Positions 8,151 to 17,881 of a stretch of DNA of 64,000 bases are shown here, piece by piece. The notes under the pieces are model-generated. The model was not told the origin of the DNA and ran no database searches. It saw only the letters and a list, made by a program, of their open reading frames with translations. The position numbers and the translations under genes are program-made. How positions within the stretch are numbered: position 1 is the stretch's first letter; each line of letters opens with the position of its first letter. The stretch is from Flavobacteriales bacterium (GTDB taxonomy: Bacteria; Bacteroidota; Bacteroidia; Flavobacteriales_D; Sanyastnellaceae): NCBI GenBank assembly GCA_947448135.1, contig CANFLZ010000006.1:1-64000 (forward strand). Direction: 5' to 3'.

Positions 8151-8861
8151 TTATTTCAAGTTGTGGTAGACGGCAATGACATCTTCGTCTTCTTCAAATT
8201 TTTCTACCAACTCTAAAATTTGGTCGGTTTGTTCTTCATTCAATTCAGCGTAGCTATTGGGAATGCGTTCTAGGCCAGCTTTTTTAGGAGTGATGTTCAA
8301 GTCCTCTAAGGCTTTTTGCATTTTGCCAAAATCGGTGTAATCGGTGTACAAGATTACTTCTTCTTCGTCACGCTCCATATTTTCAAGACCATGATCAATC
8401 AGTTCAAGTTCCAAATCTTCCCAGCTTGCATGAGCAGCGGGATCCAGTCGAAATACGCCTTTGCGATCAAAAACAAAACTCAAAGATCCAGAGGTTCCCA
8501 ATTGACCATCATTGCGATTGAAATACATGCGGATATTGGCAACTGTTCTGGTGGGGTTATCTGTTGCGGTCTCTATGAAAATGGGCACACCGTATGGGCC
8601 ATACCCTTCGTAAGCCACTTCTTCATAATTGCTCGCGTCCTTACTCACTGCTCGTTTGATGGCGGCTTCCACTCTGTCTTTGGGCATGTTCACTCCCTTG
8701 GCATTGATAACGCATTGACGCAAACGAGGATTGTACGATGGGTCGGGACCACTTGCCTTAACGGCCATGGCAATTTCTTTTCCTATTCTGGTGAATGCCT
8801 TTGCCATTTTATCATAGCGGGCAAACATTTTGTGCTTTCTTTTCTCGAATATACGACCCAT
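8151..8861 (-). CDS. yebC: YebC/PmpR (TACO1) family protein
   Basis: 236 residues from ATG 8861 (MGRIFEKRKHKMF); the GTG at 8882 only adds a non-family extension. It contains the family core KAFTRIGKEI, GPDPSYNPRLRQCV and the EAIKRAV helix, then the acidic C-terminal half. Members have been described as DNA-binding regulators and, more recently, as ribosome-associated factors that relieve pausing at proline stretches; which applies here cannot be told. Divergent from tdk, with a -7 box TACGTTTG about 20 nt before the start. Confidence 0.92.
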   Translation of the reverse strand: MGRIFEKRKHKMFARYDKMAKAFTRIGKEIAMAVKASGPDPSYNPRLRQCVINAKGVNMPKDRVEAAIKRAVSKDASNYEEVAYEGYGPYGVPIFIETATDNPTRTVANIRMYFNRNDGQLGTSGSLSFVFDRKGVFRLDPAAHASWEDLELELIDHGLENMERDEEEVILYTDYTDFGKMQKALEDLNITPKKAGLERIPNSYAELNEEQTDQILELVEKFEEDEDVIAVYHNLK

Positions 8862-8881
8862 GTCTCTAGTTTTTGAGGTCA

Positions 8882-8889
8882 CAAACGTA
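8882..8889 (-). promoter_or_regulatory. -7 element of yebC
   Basis: The minus strand reads TACGTTTG, a perfect TAnnTTTG, 20 nt before the chosen yebC ATG. No convincing TTG box at standard distance. Confidence 0.4.
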
Positions 8890-8912
8890 CAAAATCCCGC
8901 TCAATTTTGTGC

Positions 8913-8920
8913 TACCTTTG
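8913..8920 (+). promoter_or_regulatory. -7 element of tdk, near-leaderless
   Basis: TACCTTTG is a perfect TAnnTTTG and lies 6 nt before the ATG at 8927, so the leader would be only a few nt. It is about 23 bp from the divergent yebC -7 box. Confidence 0.45.
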
Positions 8921-8926
8921 GAAACG

Positions 8927-9511
8927 ATGTTTTTAGAAAATTCGATTGGCAACGGAAGCAAACGGGGTAGCATAGAAGTGATATGCGGCTCCATGTTTTC
9001 TGGTAAGACGGAGGAGCTCATCCGTCGCCTGCGTCGCGCTGAGTTTGCCAAGCAGAATGTAGAGATTTTTAAGCCCGCCATTGATGTGCGCTATAGCGAT
9101 AATGAAGTTGTCAGTCATATAGGTACTTCTATTCGCTCCACACCGGTTCCTCATTCCTCACAAATTCCTTTTTTGGTAAGTGAAGTAGATGTAGTAGGAA
9201 TTGACGAGGCCCAGTTTTTTGATGATGGAATTGTGGAGGTGTGCAATGAATTGGCCAATCAGGGAATTCGCGTTATCGTAGCTGGATTGGACATGGATTA
9301 TTTGGGAAGACCATTTGGGCCCATGCCTAATTTGTTGGCTGTGGCTGAGTTTGTCACAAAAGTCCACGCGATATGTGTGGATACTGGCGATCTTGCCCAT
9401 CATTCCTATCGCATGACTGAAAATGAAAGTGTTGTGGAATTGGGAGAGAAGGACAAATATGTACCGCTCTCTCGCAGTGCATTTCAAGCTAGAATGAAAC
9501 AAAAGAAATAA
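8927..9511 (+). CDS. tdk: Thymidine kinase
   Basis: Phosphorylates thymidine to dTMP in nucleotide salvage. 194 residues from ATG 8927 (MFLENSI), the usual start for this phylum. The P-loop is [10 protein letters not shown]; the lid and Asp motif is [24 protein letters not shown] matches the type II family. The normal zinc-binding Cys pairs are not evident at the C-terminus: only one Cys (HAICVDTGD) is present in the region, so the zinc ribbon is probably lost, as in some family members. Likely co-transcribed with murF-alr, whose start is 10 nt after the tdk stop. Confidence 0.93.
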   Translation: MFLENSIGNGSKRGSIEVICGSMFSGKTEELIRRLRRAEFAKQNVEIFKPAIDVRYSDNEVVSHIGTSIRSTPVPHSSQIPFLVSEVDVVGIDEAQFFDDGIVEVCNELANQGIRVIVAGLDMDYLGRPFGPMPNLLAVAEFVTKVHAICVDTGDLAHHSYRMTENESVVELGEKDKYVPLSRSAFQARMKQKK

Positions 9512-9521
9512 AAAGTTGGCA

Positions 9522-11936
9522 ATGGAAAGAGGGTATACCTCAGGTCAGATGGCCCAAATCATGGGAGGAGAATTGGTAGGAGATTCTGATAGAATTGTTC
9601 AGGATTTTCAAATGGATTCTCGCCTCATTCATTGGGGAAATAAATCCGCCTTCATTGCCATTGAGACCGAACGAAAGGACGGGCATCATTTTGCGCTCGA
9701 CGCATACAGAAAAGGAGTACGTTGTTTTTTGGTTTCAAAAAAACTTCCTTTGGAGGATTGTTCTCAGGTTATCGTTCCCAATACCGTTGCTGCGATTCAA
9801 GCACTAGCCAAATTTCATCGTCAACAATTTGACATTCCAGTTGTCGCTATCACAGGGAGCAATGGAAAGACAATTGTCAAAGAATGGTTGAATCAATTGT
9901 GCGCAGGGCAATACAAGATCTGCAGAAGTCCAAGAAGTTTTAATTCGCAAATCGGTGTTCCTTTGTCTTTGTTGCAACTCAATGAATCGCACACATTGGC
10001 CATTATTGAGGTGGGAATATCAGCACCAGGAGAGATGGAGAAATTGGAGAGAATTGTCCAACCCACATTAGGAATTTTGACCAATATCGGAGAATCTCAT
10101 TTACAGAACTTTCAATCTTCCTTGCATTTGAGAGAAGAGAAATTGTTGTTGTTTCAAAAATCAATATCAATTGTTGGTGCTGAAAATAATTTATCCAGCA
10201 AGTTGCCTTTTTTAACCTGGGGAAAAGAAACAGGGAACCAATGGATGTTATCGGACATTCAAGTTTTGGGAACCCATTCAAGAATTGTATTGGATGGGCG
10301 AGAATATAATTTTCCATTTTCTTCTCCAGTATTGGTGGAGGATGGAATCCATGCCATTTGCATGGCCTTGCAATTGGGCATTGGTGTAGAACAAATTCAA
10401 GATCGTTGTCAGGAATGGAGCGCATTGGAAATGCGCATGGAACATTTGGAAGGTGTCAATGGAACAGTGCTGATCAATGATGCTTATTCTTTTGATGTGG
10501 CCTCTTTGCAATTGGCATTGGAAGAAGTGAAAGATCAATATGACCATCGAAAATTGATTGTAATATTATCGGAATTACCGAAAGGTAATGATGCGGAAAC
10601 AGACTATACCAAGGCAATTGCCTTGCTGGAGTTGCATCAGCCAAAGCAAGTGATTTTTATCGGAGACCAATGGAACAATTTTTTAAAATTGTCATCTTTG
10701 AATGGTGCCATTTATCAGTCTACATCATCGTATTTGCAACAATGTGATACTTCTGATTGGCAAAATGAAGTTGTCTTGGTCAAGGGTGCGCGTGTTTTTG
10801 GATTTGAAACCATTATTCAACGGTTACAAGCACAAAATCATGTGACCTGTTTGGAAATCAATTTGGACGCCATCAAACACAACTTGGAGTTTTTCAGAAG
10901 TCGACTAGCGCAAGGTGTAAAAACCATGGTGATGGTCAAGGCGTTTGGTTATGGATCGGGATCGGTGGAGATTGCTAAATGGTTGGAGTTTCATCAAGTG
11001 GATTATTTGGGAGTGGCCTATTTGGATGAGGGAGTTGCCTTGCGCAATGCCGGAGTCTCTTTGCCCATTATGGTGATGAATCCTGAGCGTTATAGTGTCA
11101 AGGCTTTGGTTCAATATCGACTGGAGCCTGAAGTTTATTCTGTTCATGTACTAAATACATTGATAGAAGAAAAATCAAAATGGGGAATAGATGGACCATT
11201 GTTGCTTCATTTGAAAATAGACACGGGCATGCATCGATTGGGAATCGACTTGAAAGAATTACCTGAGATTTTGTCTGTACTTGAACGAAATCCATCTGTT
11301 CAGGTAGAGAGTGTGCTCACCCATCTATCCAGTGCAGAAAATGAGGATATGGATTCTTTTACTTCTCAACAATTGAAAGAGTTTGATCAGGCTGTTTTAG
11401 AGGTTCGAAAAATCTTTCCGAAGGCTGTGGCTCATGCAGCAAATACTGCTGCAATTGTTCGTTGGCCTCAAGCACAATATGATATGGTGCGATTGGGAAT
11501 TGGATTGTATGGTTATTCGCCAATCGAGCAAGAGCAAAAATCATTGCAAGATGTCCATTTTTGGAAAACATATATCTCACAATTGCGCACTATTCCTTCG
11601 GGTGATTATGTTGGCTATGGATGCAGTTTCAGATCGGATGTTGAGACGAAAATTGCGACACTTCCAGTGGGTTATGCTGATGGCTTTAGAAGATCACTGA
11701 GCAATGGGATCGGTGAAGTGAGTATCCACGGAAAAATAGCAGCCGTTATCGGACGCGTTTGCATGGATATGATCATGATCAATGTTACCGGTATCGATTG
11801 TCAAGAAGGGGATGAGGTAGAGTTGTTGGGACCACACATCAAACTGAAAGATTGGGCATTGAAATGCCAAACCATTCCTTACGAGATTTTGACTTCTATA
11901 TCCACCCGTGTAAAAAGAAAATATATCAAATCATGA
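9522..11936 (+). CDS. Fused MurF ligase and alanine racemase
   Basis: 804 residues. The N-terminal half is a Mur ligase (UDP-MurNAc-tripeptide:D-Ala-D-Ala ligase) with P-loop GSNGKT (Lys116). The C-terminal half, from about residue 446, is a PLP alanine racemase with the Schiff-base Lys473 in VKAFGYG and catalytic Tyr699 in VGYG, plus LPVGYADGF. Making D-Ala and using it in the precursor in one chain is known for Bacteroidota. The P-loop follower IVKEW instead of TTTKE is common in these fusions. ATG 9522 is preferred over TTG 9516. Its stop overlaps the start of the next gene by ATGA. Confidence 0.95.
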   Translation: MERGYTSGQMAQIMGGELVGDSDRIVQDFQMDSRLIHWGNKSAFIAIETERKDGHHFALDAYRKGVRCFLVSKKLPLEDCSQVIVPNTVAAIQALAKFHRQQFDIPVVAITGSNGKTIVKEWLNQLCAGQYKICRSPRSFNSQIGVPLSLLQLNESHTLAIIEVGISAPGEMEKLERIVQPTLGILTNIGESHLQNFQSSLHLREEKLLLFQKSISIVGAENNLSSKLPFLTWGKETGNQWMLSDIQVLGTHSRIVLDGREYNFPFSSPVLVEDGIHAICMALQLGIGVEQIQDRCQEWSALEMRMEHLEGVNGTVLINDAYSFDVASLQLALEEVKDQYDHRKLIVILSELPKGNDAETDYTKAIALLELHQPKQVIFIGDQWNNFLKLSSLNGAIYQSTSSYLQQCDTSDWQNEVVLVKGARVFGFETIIQRLQAQNHVTCLEINLDAIKHNLEFFRSRLAQGVKTMVMVKAFGYGSGSVEIAKWLEFHQVDYLGVAYLDEGVALRNAGVSLPIMVMNPERYSVKALVQYRLEPEVYSVHVLNTLIEEKSKWGIDGPLLLHLKIDTGMHRLGIDLKELPEILSVLERNPSVQVESVLTHLSSAENEDMDSFTSQQLKEFDQAVLEVRKIFPKAVAHAANTAAIVRWPQAQYDMVRLGIGLYGYSPIEQEQKSLQDVHFWKTYISQLRTIPSGDYVGYGCSFRSDVETKIATLPVGYADGFRRSLSNGIGEVSIHGKIAAVIGRVCMDMIMINVTGIDCQEGDEVELLGPHIKLKDWALKCQTIPYEILTSISTRVKRKYIKS

Positions 11937-14539
11937 GGTATCTAATCGTATTCTGTTTTTTTTGGAGAATCGCATTTTCCCTTTCAGCTCAGGGATTTGT
12001 TGATCATGAGGTATTGGTTCAATTGAAAAAAGGAATTGATCCGAAAACAATTGCTTCGCTTTTTGCCAAAGGCAATGGTTCTTTTTCAAGATTCCACTTG
12101 AAGGAAGTTGTTTCCGAACCTATGCAGATATATGCGTATGCATGGGAAGGAGATCTAATCAATGAAGAGGAGGCTTTGCTTTATTTGTCAAATTTAAAAG
12201 AAGTGCATGTTGCCCAGTTGAATCATTTTATTCAAGACAGAAACGTTCCCAATGATCCTTTGGTTGGGAGTCAGTGGCATTTTGCAGATCCCCAGGACAA
12301 TGATATTGACGCTGATTTAGCGTGGGATATTACCACAGGAGGGCAAACCGCATTGGGTGACGAGATAGTTGCTTGCGTTGTGGAAACCCAGGGAGCCAAA
12401 TGGGATCAGGAAGATATTCTTCCCAATCATTGGGTTAATGTCAATGAAGTGCCGGACAATGGTTTGGATGATGATGGCAACGGTTATATCGATGATTATG
12501 ATGGTTGGAATGTTACCAGTAGTACCGATAACTCGTCCAACGGAAATCATGGAACCCAGGTGAGCAGCATGATTGGCGCCAAGGGCAACAATGCTTTGGG
12601 CGTTTCTGGGGTCAATTGGGATGTTAAGCTAATGCAAGTTCAGATGGGAGGGATTACCGAAGCCAGTGTGATTAGCGCCTACACCTATCCGCTTGTGATG
12701 CGAAAGTTGTACAATAATACCAATGGACAATTGGGCGCATTTGTCGTCGTTACCAATAGCAGTTGGGGAATTGACAATGCCATGTCAAGTGGTTATCCAT
12801 TGTGGTGTCAGATGTATGATACCTTGGGGCATTACGGCATTATCAGTTGTGCTGCAACGGCCAACAACAATGTCAATGTGGACAATGTCGGAGATATGCC
12901 CACTGCCTGTCCCAGTGATTATCTCATTGCTGTAACAGCTACCAATAACAGTGATGTGAGGACGTATAGCGGTTATGGAATATCGAGCATCGATTTAGGT
13001 GCTCCCGGCGAAAATGTTTTAATGGCTGGAAATACCAACTATGCAACCGCTTCAGGGACATCATTCGCTTCTCCTTGTGTGGCCGGATCTGTGGCTTTGT
13101 TGTATGCTGCACCTTGTTTGTCTTTTGCAACATTGGCTCACAATTCTCCGCAAACTGCCGCCATGTGGGTAAAGAATTACTTGTTAAATGGTGTGGATGC
13201 AGTGTCCAATCTTGCTTCAGAAGTTGCGACGGGAGGACGTTTGAATGTGAGAAATAGTTTGGATTTGCTCATGAATGCCTGCAGTAATTCCGATTGTTTG
13301 GCGCCTTATGATGTACAGGTCACAACAAGTGAAACCTCTTCGTTGGTGGATATCAGTTGGAGTGCGATAGGCAACGGAGTCGTTGAAATGCAGATTCACC
13401 CTGTGGGATCAAATAGTTGGATGACGATTTCTGACTTGAATTCTTCTATTGTTTTTGACACGCTTCAGGCTTGTGCAATTTATGAATTTCAATTGAGAAT
13501 GAGTTGTGATACTGCATGGAGCGACTGGAGCATTTTGTACAATTTTACAACCACGGGTTGCTGTTATCATCCCAACACATCTTCACTGAGCGGCATTACC
13601 AATCAGTCAGCCACTTTAACATGGCCACCCATCTTGGCCTCAGGAGGATATACAATAGCCTTGACTGGAAACGGAATGCAGACTGTTAACTATACAACTG
13701 CTGACACCACGATTTCTTGGAATGATTTATTGTCTTGTACAGATTATACCGCTGTGATATACGCGAATTGCGCCGACCCAATGACGCAATTGAACTACGT
13801 GAATTGGACCACATTGGGTTGCATGAGTTGCAGTGAGATGCAGGTTTGTCAAGGTTTGTGTACCGATGCCGGATCTGAATGGATAGAACAAGTAACCTTT
13901 GGGACGATCAATAATTTAAGTGGAACTGATGGAGGCTATGGCGATTATACGGCTATGACCACTGCATTGGTTTTGGGTCAAACTTATCCCATCACCATCA
14001 CACCGGGATTTGGAACAGTGCCGTATGTAGAGTATACCAAAGTTTGGATCGATTGGGATGGAAGTGGCACATTTGAAGATGCAGAGTTGGCTCTGGATCC
14101 TGGACAAGGTTCAAGTGCTGTAGTAAACGGAAATATTACAGTTCCAATGACCGCTTCTTTGGGCAGTGCGCGGATGAGAATTGGACTGACCTATTATGGC
14201 GTTTTGGGAAGTGGCCAAATTCCTGAAGCATGCGGAAGCTTTGCCTATGGCGAATTTGAAGATTACTGTTTAACGATTCAGCAAACAGCATCAGTTTCTG
14301 AGAAACAAGAAAATCCGTTGTTGATTTTCCCCAATCCCAACAATGGACAGTTCACGCTCGTTGGTTGTAATGATGCCAGTAGCATTCGTATTATCGATGT
14401 GCAAGGTCGTCAAGTATTTGCATACCATGGGTGGATTCCAGAAGTGTGGAACGCAGAAGTACAAATTGCGGCGGGCATTTATTGGTTGATGATAGATGGA
14501 AGCGAAGGTGGTAAAAAAATAAAAATGATTGTGAATTAA
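11933..14539 (+). CDS. Secreted subtilase-like (S8) protein with GEVED and T9SS domains
   Basis: 868 residues, start 11933 overlapping the murF-alr stop by 4 nt. The signal peptide ends LSAQ. The S8 domain has His206 (NHGTQVSS), the oxyanion Asn in VVTNSSWG, and Ser377 (GTSFASP). The catalytic Asp position reads Glu151 in VVETQGAKWD, with a one-residue insertion, so activity is uncertain. An Asp-rich DDDGNGYIDD loop may bind calcium. Two fibronectin-III-like domains, a GEVED domain (VWIDWDGSGTFEDAE) and a T9SS type A C-terminus (FPNPNNGQFTLV) follow. It is predicted to act at the cell surface or outside. Confidence 0.88.
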   Translation: MRYLIVFCFFWRIAFSLSAQGFVDHEVLVQLKKGIDPKTIASLFAKGNGSFSRFHLKEVVSEPMQIYAYAWEGDLINEEEALLYLSNLKEVHVAQLNHFIQDRNVPNDPLVGSQWHFADPQDNDIDADLAWDITTGGQTALGDEIVACVVETQGAKWDQEDILPNHWVNVNEVPDNGLDDDGNGYIDDYDGWNVTSSTDNSSNGNHGTQVSSMIGAKGNNALGVSGVNWDVKLMQVQMGGITEASVISAYTYPLVMRKLYNNTNGQLGAFVVVTNSSWGIDNAMSSGYPLWCQMYDTLGHYGIISCAATANNNVNVDNVGDMPTACPSDYLIAVTATNNSDVRTYSGYGISSIDLGAPGENVLMAGNTNYATASGTSFASPCVAGSVALLYAAPCLSFATLAHNSPQTAAMWVKNYLLNGVDAVSNLASEVATGGRLNVRNSLDLLMNACSNSDCLAPYDVQVTTSETSSLVDISWSAIGNGVVEMQIHPVGSNSWMTISDLNSSIVFDTLQACAIYEFQLRMSCDTAWSDWSILYNFTTTGCCYHPNTSSLSGITNQSATLTWPPILASGGYTIALTGNGMQTVNYTTADTTISWNDLLSCTDYTAVIYANCADPMTQLNYVNWTTLGCMSCSEMQVCQGLCTDAGSEWIEQVTFGTINNLSGTDGGYGDYTAMTTALVLGQTYPITITPGFGTVPYVEYTKVWIDWDGSGTFEDAELALDPGQGSSAVVNGNITVPMTASLGSARMRIGLTYYGVLGSGQIPEACGSFAYGEFEDYCLTIQQTASVSEKQENPLLIFPNPNNGQFTLVGCNDASSIRIIDVQGRQVFAYHGWIPEVWNAEVQIAAGIYWLMIDGSEGGKKIKMIVN

Positions 14540-14540
14540 C

Positions 14541-14558
14541 GAAACCCCTCGTGGTTTC
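14541..14558 (+). other. Hairpin between stop and next promoter
   Basis: Perfect 6-bp inverted repeat GAAACC / GGTTTC with a 6-nt loop, directly after the TAA at 14539 and just before the next gene's -7 box. No T-run follows, so it is at best a weak terminator or attenuating structure. Confidence 0.3.
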
Positions 14559-14562
14559 TGAC

Positions 14563-14570
14563 TAATTTCG
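14563..14570 (+). promoter_or_regulatory. -7 element of T9SS type B gene, predicted leaderless
   Basis: TAATTTCG (one change from TAnnTTTG) followed by TTAC and then ATG at 14575: exactly 4 nt, the same spacing as at other starts in the window. Confidence 0.4.
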
Positions 14571-14574
14571 TTAC

Positions 14575-17256
14575 ATGCGTAAGCTTTTTGGATTTTTCTT
14601 GTTGATGTGTTTATTGGTAATGGGCCAATCGGCCAGTGCCACGCACAATCGTGCTGGAGAAATTATTTATGAGCACGTTTCAGGCTACACATACAAAGTC
14701 ACCATTTTAACCATCACCAAAACCTCTTCACCAGCTGATCGTCCATGGTTGAAGATTTATTGGGGAGATGAGCCCGCCAATGTGTTAGAGACGGATTTGG
14801 ATAGCCTTCCACGATCAGAGGAAACCATTCTTTCCAATATCGATGGAAAACGAAATGTTTACATGGGGTATCACACCTATGCGGGTCCAGGAATTTATAC
14901 ACTGATGATGATTGACCCCAATCGAAATGGGGGAGTAGTGAATATCATCAATTCGGTTCAACAGGTTTTTAGTATTCAAAGCCAATTGGTGATTAGTCCG
15001 GGATTGGGTCACAATAATTCCGTTCAATTGTTGAATCCACCGACACAAGAGGCTTGTATCTATCAACCATGGATGCACAACCCTGCGGCTTATGATCCAG
15101 ATGGAGATTCTTTATCGTATAGTTTGGTCAGTTGTCTCGGTGATGGTGGATTGCCTTTGGCGTTGGGAGATGTTCCGGCTTGGGTGCTGCCCAATGAAGT
15201 GACCGCATCGACATCGGATATTTTTACGATCAATGAATTGACCGGTGATGTGAATTGGAGTGTCCCGCTGTTGGCCGGTGAATACAATATCGCTATTAAA
15301 ATTACGGAATTTAGAAATGGTTATCCAATTGGTTTTGTTATCCGCGATATGCAAATTACAGTGGTCACCTGTAACAACCAGCCACCATTTATTTTACCTG
15401 TTCCCAATAAATGTGTTTTAGCAGGCGATAATATGTGGTTTCAATTGGTGTCTGGTGATCCCAATGGAGACAATGTAACCATGCAAGCCTTTGGAGGCCC
15501 GCTGACCAATGTGATACATCCTGCTTCTTTCAATACAAATTCATATATTTTCAATTGGACTCCAGAGTGTGAAGAAATTCGATATGCACCTTATCAGGTT
15601 ACCTTCCAGGCGACCGATGATGGGTATGTGAATTTGTCTTTTATTGAAACGATGAATATTCAAGTGGTTGCGCCAAGGGTTGAGAATCCAGTGGCGGCTC
15701 CATTCAATAACGGTATTCAATTGAGCTGGAATGAGCACACTTGTTCTGATATATTCACTCCCTATCAAGCCAGTTTGGTCAATTACAAGATATACCGTCG
15801 CAATGGCTTGTATGGCTTTGTTCCGGCTAATTGTGAATTGGGTGTTCCGGCCTATACTGGATACGAATGGTTGGCTGATGTAGATGGGGTTTCTAATACA
15901 ACTTATCTGGATGAGAGTGTGAATTTTGGAGCCAACTATTGTTACATGATAGCGACGGAATGGCCTGACGGCTCTATATCCTATGCGAGTGAAGAAGTTT
16001 GTGCTCAGTTGAAAAAAACTGTTCCCATTATCACGCAAGTTTCTATTGGAGTTACCAGTTTTGATTCGGGTGTTGATACGGTGACTTGGTCGCCGCCAGC
16101 GGATTTGGATATCGTTCAATATCCAGGACCTTACCGCTATGAATTGTATCATACCATCTCTGGAACGAGCAATGAAGAATTGATTTATTCCAGCGATTCC
16201 AATGCCGATTTCATGCTATTGGATACCGCATTTGTCCAAGCAGGAAGCTTCAACACGCAAGGTGTTAGTCATCGTTATCGGTTGCGTTTGTTGTCCAATG
16301 ATTTTGAAGTGGGCTATTCATCAACTGCTACAAGTCCTTGGATGCAACTAACGCCACTCGATAATGCGATGCAAATTCATTTGGTAGAATCTGTTCCTTG
16401 GGACAATCTTCGTTACCAGTATTTTCGAAAGGGTCCTGGTGAGAGCAGTTTTAGTTTGATTGCTGATACCAATGTCACTACCTATACTGACCAGGGATTG
16501 GTCAATAATCAAGCTTATTGTTATGTAATAAAAACCATTGGAACATATGGAACGGGTGGTGTCAAGGATCCGCTTTTCAATTGGAGTCAAGAAGCTTGCG
16601 CTCAGCCTTATGATCAACAACCGCCTTGTGCTCCCTTTCTACAGGCAGTATCTGATTGTGAAATACCACAATTGATTTTGCATTGGAACCGACCTTCCTG
16701 TGCGGATGATATCACAGGTTACAAATTGTATCAAGCCAAAGTGCAAGGAGAACCATTTGAATTGATACAAACTTTTGATTCTCCTAATGACACCATTTTC
16801 ACGATGAATCCAGACTCCACTTTGAATTCGATAGCTGGCTGCTACGTGGTAACAGCTTTGGATTCGTTGAATTTGTGGCCCAATGGTCAGATGCAACAAA
16901 ACGAAAGTGTTTTCTCCGACACATTGTGTTTTGATAATTGTCCGATTTACGCATTGCCCAATATGTTCAGTCCCAATGGAGATGATTTCAATGATTTGTA
17001 CCAGTCATTTCCATACCGATCCATCGATCATGTGGAGATGCAGATCTTCAATCGCTGGGGCACATTGATGTTTGAGACAACAGACCCTGGAATTTATTGG
17101 GATGGAAAAGATCAAAGCACCCACCAATTGTGTCAAGATGGGGTGTATTATTATGTCATTCAAGTGTATGAAATTCGATTGGCAGGGATTGTCCCACATG
17201 CAATGCATGGATGGATTCAGCTCATCGATGGGAAGGTTACTTCCATAAATCAGTAA
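14575..17256 (+). CDS. Large secreted protein with T9SS type B (CHU_C) domain
   Basis: 893 residues. Signal peptide about 1-22 (ends SASA). The extended beta-rich body has cadherin-like or Ig-like sections (AAYDPDGDSLSYSLV, VSGDPNGDNVTMQAFG) and fibronectin-like repeats with paired Cys. The last about 90 residues are the gliding-motility-associated C-terminal signal: FSPNGDDFNDLY, IFNRWGTLMFET, YWDGK and DGVYYYVIQV. It should be secreted by T9SS to the surface; similar proteins act as adhesins or surface fibres. No enzyme motif was found. The ribE ATG follows the stop by 4 nt. Confidence 0.88.
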   Translation: MRKLFGFFLLMCLLVMGQSASATHNRAGEIIYEHVSGYTYKVTILTITKTSSPADRPWLKIYWGDEPANVLETDLDSLPRSEETILSNIDGKRNVYMGYHTYAGPGIYTLMMIDPNRNGGVVNIINSVQQVFSIQSQLVISPGLGHNNSVQLLNPPTQEACIYQPWMHNPAAYDPDGDSLSYSLVSCLGDGGLPLALGDVPAWVLPNEVTASTSDIFTINELTGDVNWSVPLLAGEYNIAIKITEFRNGYPIGFVIRDMQITVVTCNNQPPFILPVPNKCVLAGDNMWFQLVSGDPNGDNVTMQAFGGPLTNVIHPASFNTNSYIFNWTPECEEIRYAPYQVTFQATDDGYVNLSFIETMNIQVVAPRVENPVAAPFNNGIQLSWNEHTCSDIFTPYQASLVNYKIYRRNGLYGFVPANCELGVPAYTGYEWLADVDGVSNTTYLDESVNFGANYCYMIATEWPDGSISYASEEVCAQLKKTVPIITQVSIGVTSFDSGVDTVTWSPPADLDIVQYPGPYRYELYHTISGTSNEELIYSSDSNADFMLLDTAFVQAGSFNTQGVSHRYRLRLLSNDFEVGYSSTATSPWMQLTPLDNAMQIHLVESVPWDNLRYQYFRKGPGESSFSLIADTNVTTYTDQGLVNNQAYCYVIKTIGTYGTGGVKDPLFNWSQEACAQPYDQQPPCAPFLQAVSDCEIPQLILHWNRPSCADDITGYKLYQAKVQGEPFELIQTFDSPNDTIFTMNPDSTLNSIAGCYVVTALDSLNLWPNGQMQQNESVFSDTLCFDNCPIYALPNMFSPNGDDFNDLYQSFPYRSIDHVEMQIFNRWGTLMFETTDPGIYWDGKDQSTHQLCQDGVYYYVIQVYEIRLAGIVPHAMHGWIQLIDGKVTSINQ

Positions 17257-17260
17257 GAAT

Positions 17261-17881
17261 ATGTTTACAGGAATAGTAGAGGGATTCGGGAAAATAGTGG
17301 GTAGACGAGAAGAGGGATCGAATGTTCATTTTGATGTGGAATGTTCTTTTCTCAGCGAATTGAAAATAGATCAGAGTTTGGCGCACGATGGTGTATGTCT
17401 AACTGTAGTCGGAATTCACGATGGACATTACACAGTCACAGCGATTCATGAGACATTGGAAAAAACCAATTTGCGAAATTGGCAAATAGGTCAAAAAGTG
17501 AATTTGGAAAGAGCGATGCAATTTCAAGGTCGATTGGATGGGCATATTGTTCAAGGACATGTTGACACCACGGCAGTATGCATTGCAAAAGAGGAAGAGG
17601 CCGGTAGCTGGCGTTTTACTTTTCAATACAAGGCAAATCCAGAATGGTTGACCATTGAAAAAGGAAGTATTTGTGTCAATGGAACCAGTTTAACAGTGGT
17701 AAACAGTGGGATGGATACTTTTTCAGTTTGTATCATCCCATACACTTACGAGCACACCACCATTCATTCGGTGGAGATTGATTCGGTAGTGAATTTAGAA
17801 TTTGACGTATTTGGCAAATATGTTTTGAAATATACTTTAGCATATCAACGTACCTTTACCCCACAAACAGAGAGATTATGA
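17261..17881 (+). CDS. ribE: Riboflavin synthase alpha chain
   Basis: Converts two 6,7-dimethyl-8-ribityllumazine molecules to riboflavin. 206 residues with the two lumazine-binding repeats: the first starts MFTGIVEGFGKI and contains SLAHDGVCLTV; the second starts around GHIVQGHVDTTA and contains GSICVNGTSLTV. Length is normal. Its stop overlaps the rseP start by ATGA, so the two are likely translationally coupled, though they share no pathway. No FMN riboswitch precedes it, and the other rib genes are not here. Confidence 0.95.
   Translation: MFTGIVEGFGKIVGRREEGSNVHFDVECSFLSELKIDQSLAHDGVCLTVVGIHDGHYTVTAIHETLEKTNLRNWQIGQKVNLERAMQFQGRLDGHIVQGHVDTTAVCIAKEEEAGSWRFTFQYKANPEWLTIEKGSICVNGTSLTVVNSGMDTFSVCIIPYTYEHTTIHSVEIDSVVNLEFDVFGKYVLKYTLAYQRTFTPQTERL

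Noticed and set aside
8316..8876. 186-codon plus-strand frame opposite yebC
   Set aside because: yebC is complete and conserved on the other strand; the shadow has Cys/His-rich random composition.
15541..16152. 203-codon open frame on the minus strand inside the T9SS type B gene
   Set aside because: It mirrors the codon pattern of the real gene, has low-complexity Arg/Ile-rich content, no signal or domain, and no promoter.
17256..17262. FMN riboswitch expected before a riboflavin gene
   Set aside because: Only 4 nt separate ribE from the preceding gene, and no RFN-like structure is visible.
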